Source: Leifsonia xyli
GTDB lineage: Bacteria; Actinomycetota; Actinomycetes; Actinomycetales; Microbacteriaceae
Length of the DNA: 64,000 nt
Assembly: GCA_001647635.1 (NCBI GenBank)
Contig: CP014761.1
Location: 1,488,001-1,552,000 of the forward strand
Direction of reading: 5' to 3'
Part shown: piece after piece, positions 59,641 to 64,000 of the stretch
Layout: each line of letters opens with the position of its first letter
Numbering within the stretch: the stretch's first letter is position 1
The notes under the pieces: model-generated
Databases searched by the model: none
Told to the model about the DNA's origin: nothing
Seen by the model: only the letters and a program-made list of their open reading frames with translations
Made by a program: the position numbers and the translations under genes

Positions 59641-60225
59641 TCAGCGGGCCAGGCGCTCGACGCCGGCGATGACGCCCTCGACGAGCACGGCGTAGCTGCG
59701 GTCGAGGTCGTCCGGCAGCCCGAACCCGCCGCCGAGTTCGAGGACGACGAAGCCGTGGATGGCGCTGCGCAGCATCCGGACCGCGTCCACCAGCTCATCG
59801 TCGGGCAGGCCGAAGCCGCGCAGCACTCCGGCGAGGACGCCGAGCGTCTCGGCCGACCGCGCGCTGAGCTCGTGATCCGCCGGATCGGAGCGGTCCGCCG
59901 CCACCTGGGTCGCCGCATAGCGCCCGGGATGACGGCGGGCGAAGTCGCGCAGTGCGTCCGCCGCGGCGCGGATGGCATCCGGGCCGGCTCGCCCGATCGT
60001 CGCGGCCGCGAGCGTCCGGGTCAGCTCGGCGACGGATTCCGTCGCGACCAGCCGGCGCAGGTCGCCGAGCGACGCGACGTGCTTGTACAGGCTCGGCACC
60101 GCGACGCCGGCACGCCCGGCCACCGCCGCGAGGGTCAGCGTGTCGAAGCCGGCGGTCCCGCCCTCGTCCACGACATCCACCGCGACGGCGGTGACGGCGG
60201 CCCGGGTCAGCCCGGCCCTAGGCAT
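59641..60225 (-). CDS. TetR/AcrR-family regulator
   Basis: A 194-residue regulator. The N-terminal helix-turn-helix is LTLAAVAGRAGVAVPSLYKHV (spaced as LAAVAGRAGV and SLYKHV, about residues 29-50), followed by a C-terminal ligand-type domain (TetR_C-like, residues about 75-190). Its start at 60225 overlaps the hydrolase stop by eight bases, so the two are co-transcribed. The perfect palindrome in front of the hydrolase is the likely operator, so it probably regulates its own operon. Confidence 0.9.
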   Translation of the reverse strand: MPRAGLTRAAVTAVAVDVVDEGGTAGFDTLTLAAVAGRAGVAVPSLYKHVASLGDLRRLVATESVAELTRTLAAATIGRAGPDAIRAAADALRDFARRHPGRYAATQVAADRSDPADHELSARSAETLGVLAGVLRGFGLPDDELVDAVRMLRSAIHGFVVLELGGGFGLPDDLDRSYAVLVEGVIAGVERLAR

Positions 60226-61084
60226 TGGGCCCCACCCACGCCGTCCCGTCGGCCGCCCGCCGAGACTCCACGAAGGCCAGCGTCGGCGCGACCGTGAGGT
60301 CCGGCCGCTGCGCGTGCGGATAATGGGCCGCCTCGGGGACACGCGCGACCTCGACGCCCTGCTCCCGCATCCACGCGCGCTCGGCCTCGATGTCGCGGTA
60401 GTCGGGGTCCAGGTCGCCGACGAACGCGAGCATCGGAACCCGCACCTCGCGCACCCGCGGCGCGACGGGCGCATGGGTCAGCTGCAGCGTCAGGTGGCGG
60501 AAGGCCGCCAGCCGGCCCGGCTGCGAGAGCGACGAGCGAATGGCGGCGACGTGCTCCTCGAGCCACGGCGCGGTCCGTCCGCGGTTCAATGTGCGGCGGT
60601 AGTAGCCGGCCCAGGTGGACGCTCCCCACGGGCGCACGAACATCGCACGGTACATCAGGTGCAGCAGCCCGGTGGCGCCGCGTCCCATCGCGGGATCGCG
60701 CAGGAGCGGACCGTAGAAGACGAGGCCCGCGACCAGTTCCGGCCGCTCGGCGGCCGCCCACGCCGCGGCGGCCGCGCCCATGGAGTTGGCCAGCACGACC
60801 GCGGGGGCGCCGAGTTCTTCGATGAGGGCGATCAGGTCGCCCGCCGTCGCCAGGTCGCCGAACTCGCGGAAGGTGACGTCCGAGTCGCCATGCGCCCGCA
60901 GGTCGGTGACCGCGACCCGGAAGCCCGCGTCCACGAGCGGAGCGACGAGCTCGCGGAAGCTGGAGCGGAGGTCGCCCATGCCGGGGACCGCGACGACGAG
61001 CGGCCCGCGCCCCTCGACGGTGTAGCTCACGCGTCCCTCGGGACGCTGCAGGAAGTGCACCTGCGAATCGACGGAAGTGTTCAT
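60218..61084 (-). CDS. Alpha/beta-hydrolase
   Basis: A 288-residue alpha/beta-hydrolase. It carries the oxyanion-type VAVPGMGDL segment (about residues 29-37), the nucleophile elbow LANSMGAAAAA (Ser at about 100), the acid in VGDLDPDYRD (about 222) and a catalytic His near AAHYPHAQRP (about 255). ATG at 61084 is used; an ATG two codons upstream (61090) lies inside the palindrome. Co-transcribed with TetR, it may act on the compound the regulator senses. Substrate unknown. Confidence 0.88.
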   Translation of the reverse strand: MNTSVDSQVHFLQRPEGRVSYTVEGRGPLVVAVPGMGDLRSSFRELVAPLVDAGFRVAVTDLRAHGDSDVTFREFGDLATAGDLIALIEELGAPAVVLANSMGAAAAAWAAAERPELVAGLVFYGPLLRDPAMGRGATGLLHLMYRAMFVRPWGASTWAGYYRRTLNRGRTAPWLEEHVAAIRSSLSQPGRLAAFRHLTLQLTHAPVAPRVREVRVPMLAFVGDLDPDYRDIEAERAWMREQGVEVARVPEAAHYPHAQRPDLTVAPTLAFVESRRAADGTAWVGPNA

Positions 61085-61087
61085 AGC

Positions 61088-61114
61088 CATAAAGCTAATC
61101 CCATTAGCTTTATG
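61088..61114 (-). promoter_or_regulatory. Perfect palindrome, probable TetR operator
   Basis: CATAAAGCTAAT (61088-61099), a 3-bp CCC centre and ATTAGCTTTATG (61103-61114) form an inverted repeat with 12-bp perfect arms. It is AT-rich and lies exactly where RNA polymerase would bind to start the hydrolase-TetR message. Repression by the co-encoded TetR protein is the simplest reading. Confidence 0.8.
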
Positions 61115-61148
61115 ACGCAAGCAAAAACCAGAAGTCACCCGAAATCGG

Positions 61149-61730
61149 TCAGCCGATGCGCCCCAGGGAGGCCATCGCCGCCTTGACGAGCGCGCCGCGG
61201 CCGCCCTCGAGCTCCTCGGTCACGGTGAGGGACGTCGCCTCCTCCGGCGTCATCCACGTCAGCTCCAGGGCGTCTTGCCGCGGCTCGCACGTTCCCGTCA
61301 CGGGGACCACATACGCCAGCGAGACCGCATGCTGACGCTCATCCACATAGGGGGAGACGCCCGGCAGCGGGAAGTACTCCGCCACCTGGAACGGCACCGG
61401 GCTCGCCGGCAGCTGCGGGAACGCCATCGGCCCGAGGTCTTTCTCGAGGTGCCGGAACAGCGCCTCGCGCAGCGTCTCGCCGTACATCACGCGCCCGGAG
61501 ACCAGCGTGCGCGTGATCTCGCCGACCGCGTTGGCACGCAACAGGATGCCGACCTCCGTGACCTGCCCGAGCCCATCCACCCGGATCGGCACCGCCTCGA
61601 CGTACAACAGGGGCAGGCGCCCGCGGATCTGCGCCAGCTCGAGGTCGGACAGCCACGCCGGGCCGGGCTGCGGGCCGTCGCCGGGGAGCGGGTCGGGGGT
61701 GGGATCCGGATCCGGGGTGCGAACGCTCAT
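61149..61730 (-). CDS. NUDIX-like DUF4916 protein
   Basis: A 193-residue protein. After a Pro/Asp-rich N-terminus (about residues 1-25) comes a NUDIX-like fold of the DUF4916 type: YVEAVPIRVDGLGQV, GRVMYGETLREALFRHLEKDLG (the altered NUDIX box, about 80-101) and YVVPVTGTCEP. The box keeps the RE..E-type helix only in part, so hydrolase activity is uncertain. The family is common in Actinobacteria. ATG at 61730. Confidence 0.85.
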   Translation of the reverse strand: MSVRTPDPDPTPDPLPGDGPQPGPAWLSDLELAQIRGRLPLLYVEAVPIRVDGLGQVTEVGILLRANAVGEITRTLVSGRVMYGETLREALFRHLEKDLGPMAFPQLPASPVPFQVAEYFPLPGVSPYVDERQHAVSLAYVVPVTGTCEPRQDALELTWMTPEEATSLTVTEELEGGRGALVKAAMASLGRIG

Positions 61731-61844
61731 GCATGAATCCTACGGAAGGCGATCACCGCGTCTACGGGGCACAGCCGGATCTGTGGATGGGCGGCACTCC
61801 GACGGGGGCTGTGGACGATTCGCGGATCCGGCGCAGAATGGAGG

Positions 61845-62495
61845 GTGCCGTTTCCCGCTCCCGACCTGCGCATCGACCGCGATGCCGTGCTGTGGTCCGC
61901 GTCCGAACGCGACCGCGCCGGCCGTCCGCTGCTCGTCCTGATGCACGGCTACGCGTCGGACGAGGCCGATCTCTTCGGCATCGCGGCCTATCTGCCGCTG
62001 GAGCCGGTGATCGCGTCCCTGCGGGCGCCCATCCCCGAGGGGCCTGGCTTCGCGTGGTTCTCGCGCTTCACCAACGTCCCCGGCGATCCGCTCGCCGGCA
62101 ATGCGGACGCCGCCGCGCGCGCGGTGCTGGACTGGCTCGACGACCAGCCGGCGACGCCGACCGGGCTGCTCGGCTTCTCGCAGGGCGGCGCGATGGCCCT
62201 CCAGCTGCTCCGGCTGGCGCCCGAGCGGTTCGACTACGCCGTGCAGCTCTCCGGATTCGTGGTGAAGGGCGAGCAGTCGGGCGACGCCGACCTGGCCGAG
62301 GCGCCCGTGCCGGTGTTCTGGGGGCGCGGCACGCTCGACGACACCATCCCCGCCTCGTCGCTCGACCGCACCACCGCGTGGCTGCCGGAGCACACGGCCC
62401 TCGACGCACGCATCTACGAGGGGATGGGGCACGCGATCTCCCCCACGGAGCTCGGCGACATCTCCTCCTTCATCCGCACGCATCTGCCTCGCTGA
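61845..62495 (+). CDS. Alpha/beta-hydrolase, phospholipase/carboxylesterase type
   Basis: A 216-residue esterase. LLVLMHGYASDE holds the oxyanion region, GLLGFSQGGAMALQL the Ser nucleophile (GFSQG, about residue 110), and VFWGRGTLDDTIP and GMGHAIS the expected Asp and His. This is the small carboxylesterase/phospholipase family (like YpfH). It starts with GTG at 61845. GGAGG directly precedes the GTG, and CAGAAT lies just upstream of that. It is divergent from the NUDIX gene. Confidence 0.9.
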   Translation: MPFPAPDLRIDRDAVLWSASERDRAGRPLLVLMHGYASDEADLFGIAAYLPLEPVIASLRAPIPEGPGFAWFSRFTNVPGDPLAGNADAAARAVLDWLDDQPATPTGLLGFSQGGAMALQLLRLAPERFDYAVQLSGFVVKGEQSGDADLAEAPVPVFWGRGTLDDTIPASSLDRTTAWLPEHTALDARIYEGMGHAISPTELGDISSFIRTHLPR

Positions 62496-62558
62496 GCGTT
62501 CTCCACAGGTCCGGCCGACGGCCCTGACAGTGTCGGTGGTCGGGTGGAGGATGGAGGG

Positions 62559-64000
62559 ATGAGCAACGTGCTCGACCGATTCTCCCCCGCGACCCGCGAG
62601 TGGTTCCGCGGGGCCTTCGCCGCGCCCACGGCCGCACAGGAAGGCGCATGGGAGGCGATCTCGCACGGCAAGCACGCGCTGGTGATCGCGCCGACCGGTT
62701 CGGGCAAGACCCTGGCGTCGTTCCTGTGGGCGATCGACCGGCTGGCGAGCGAGCCGCGGGCCGCCGACGCGAAGCCGGGCACGCGCGTCCTCTACATCTC
62801 GCCGCTCAAGGCGCTGGGCGTCGATGTCGAGCGCAACCTCCGTGCGCCGCTCGTCGGCGTGACGCAGACCGCGAAGCGGCTCGGGGCCGAGCCCCCGCAC
62901 GTCAGCGTGGGCGTGCGGTCGGGCGACACGCCGGCCTCCGATCGCCGGGCGCTGCTGAGCAGCCCGCCGGACATCCTGATCACGACGCCCGAGTCGCTGT
63001 TCCTCATGTTGACGTCGCAGGCGCGCGAGACGCTGACCTCGGTCGAGACGGTCATCGTCGACGAGGTGCACGCGGTCGCCTCGACGAAGCGCGGCGCGCA
63101 CCTCGCGCTGTCGCTGGAGCGGCTGGACGAGCTGCTCGAGAAGCCGGCGCAGCGCATCGGCCTCTCGGCGACGGTGCGGCCGCCGGAGGAGGTGGCGCGG
63201 TTCCTGGGCGGGCAAGCACCCGTCGAGGTGGTCGCGCCTCCCGCCGGCAAGCGCTTCGATCTGCGCGTGGTCGTGCCCGTCGAGGACATGAGCGAGCTCG
63301 GCACGTCGACCTACGCGAGCGAGAACCCCGGAGACGGCTCGCCACCCCAGGCGGGATCGATCTGGCCGCACGTCGAGGAGGCGATCGTCGACCGCGTGCT
63401 CGAGAACCGGTCCACGATCGTGTTCGCGAACTCGCGGCGTCTGGCCGAGCGTCTGACCGCACGCCTCAACGAGATCTACGAGGAGCGGCTGCTGGGCGGC
63501 GAGGTCGAGGAGGCCGGTGCGCGACGCGCGCCTGCCGAGCTCATGGGCGGCTCCGGGCAGACCCGCGGCTCGCAGGCCGTCGCCGATGAGGACACGCTGG
63601 TGCTGGCCCGAGCCCACCACGGCTCCGTCAGCAAGGAGCAGCGGGCCCTCATCGAGGATGATCTGAAGTCGGGCCGCCTGCGCTGCGTGGTGGCCACCTC
63701 CAGCCTCGAGCTCGGCATCGACATGGGTGCGGTCGACCTGGTGATCCAGGTCGAGGCACCCCCGTCGGTCGCGAGCGGGCTGCAGCGGGTGGGACGCGCC
63801 GGCCACCAGGTCGGCGAGATCTCGCGCGGTGTGGTCTTCCCGAAGCACCGGGCCGACCTCATCCATTCCACGGTCGCCACCGAGCGGATGACGGCCGGGC
63901 TCATCGAGTCGCTCAAGGTGCCGGCGAACCCGCTCGACATCCTCGCCCAGCAGACCGTGGCGGCCGTCGCGCTCGAACCGGTCGACGCGGACGACTGGTT
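62559..64000 (+). CDS. lhr: Lhr-type ATP-dependent helicase, N-terminal part
   Basis: The window ends after about 480 codons of a gene that normally encodes about 1500 residues. Walker A APTGSGKT (about residues 44-51), YISPLKAL, the DEVH box IVDEVHAV (about 168), SAT in LSATVRPPEE, and motifs VATSSLELGID and QRVGRAGHQVGEIS identify a Lhr/DEAD/H-box helicase. Lhr helicases act in DNA repair in actinobacteria. The ATG at 62559 has GGAGG six bases upstream. The 3' end lies outside the window. Confidence 0.93.
   Translation, partial: MSNVLDRFSPATREWFRGAFAAPTAAQEGAWEAISHGKHALVIAPTGSGKTLASFLWAIDRLASEPRAADAKPGTRVLYISPLKALGVDVERNLRAPLVGVTQTAKRLGAEPPHVSVGVRSGDTPASDRRALLSSPPDILITTPESLFLMLTSQARETLTSVETVIVDEVHAVASTKRGAHLALSLERLDELLEKPAQRIGLSATVRPPEEVARFLGGQAPVEVVAPPAGKRFDLRVVVPVEDMSELGTSTYASENPGDGSPPQAGSIWPHVEEAIVDRVLENRSTIVFANSRRLAERLTARLNEIYEERLLGGEVEEAGARRAPAELMGGSGQTRGSQAVADEDTLVLARAHHGSVSKEQRALIEDDLKSGRLRCVVATSSLELGIDMGAVDLVIQVEAPPSVASGLQRVGRAGHQVGEISRGVVFPKHRADLIHSTVATERMTAGLIESLKVPANPLDILAQQTVAAVALEPVDADDW

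Overview
The window is high-GC actinobacterial DNA. Ribosomal protein, elongation factor and RNA polymerase sequences, the set of small conserved hypotheticals (CGNR, DUF427, DUF1684, DUF4916 types) and the gene style (many 4-nt ATGA/GTGA overlaps, GTG/TTG starts, apparent leaderless starts) suggest a member of the Microbacteriaceae close to Leifsonia. The family-level call rests on recognition of sequences, not on a database search.

Layout. (1) 1-6626, minus strand: the first codons of rplC, then rpsJ (start of the S10 operon), a decayed DUF559/AbiEi-like gene, and the str operon read right to left as rpsL-rpsG-fusA-tuf from a near-consensus promoter at 6598-6626. (2) 6668-15425: a compact type VII secretion-like island with a WXG100 protein, a second small helical protein, a 450-aa putative secreted substrate, two 200-aa helper-like proteins, a membrane protein and an FHA-FtsK/EssC ATPase whose reading frame is broken by a single missing base near 14093. 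(3) 15432-17086: two membrane proteins. (4) 17173-29805, minus strand: a complete type IV pilus locus (pilB, pilT, pilC, pilA, three pilin-like genes, prepilin peptidase, pilM, pilN, pilO). (5) 30370-37793: rpoC and rpoB with their promoter at about 37976-38005. The secretion and pilus loci thus lie between rpoC and rpsL.

(6) 38071-42212: an SDR reductase, a MazEF-like toxin-antitoxin pair with a possible operator, and a LuxR-type two-component system with a co-transcribed membrane protein. (7) 42315-45463: a spermidine synthase-like protein and the pxpABC 5-oxoprolinase operon, whose pxpC also carries a 1-nt frameshift. (8) 45476-53615: regulators, enzymes and small conserved proteins, including a YCII/ECF42 sigma pair, an EVE/ComB pair, a PQQ-type sugar dehydrogenase lipoprotein and a SprT-like protease. 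(9) 53661-64000: a 20-bp tandem repeat, a HelD/HelR-like helicase, a DEAD-box helicase with a Gly/Arg-rich tail, a polytopic membrane protein, a hydrolase-TetR operon behind a perfect 12-bp-arm palindrome, a NUDIX-like protein, an esterase and the first 480 codons of an Lhr-type helicase cut by the window end.

The most interesting parts are the minimal type VII-like locus, the unusual pilus components (PilT with a Pro-rich repeat extension, a 466-aa pilin with Ig-like architecture), the AT-rich palindrome at the pilA promoter, and several clean operator-like repeats. Three genes carry single-base frameshifts at GC-rich spots, so sequencing error should be weighed against real decay.
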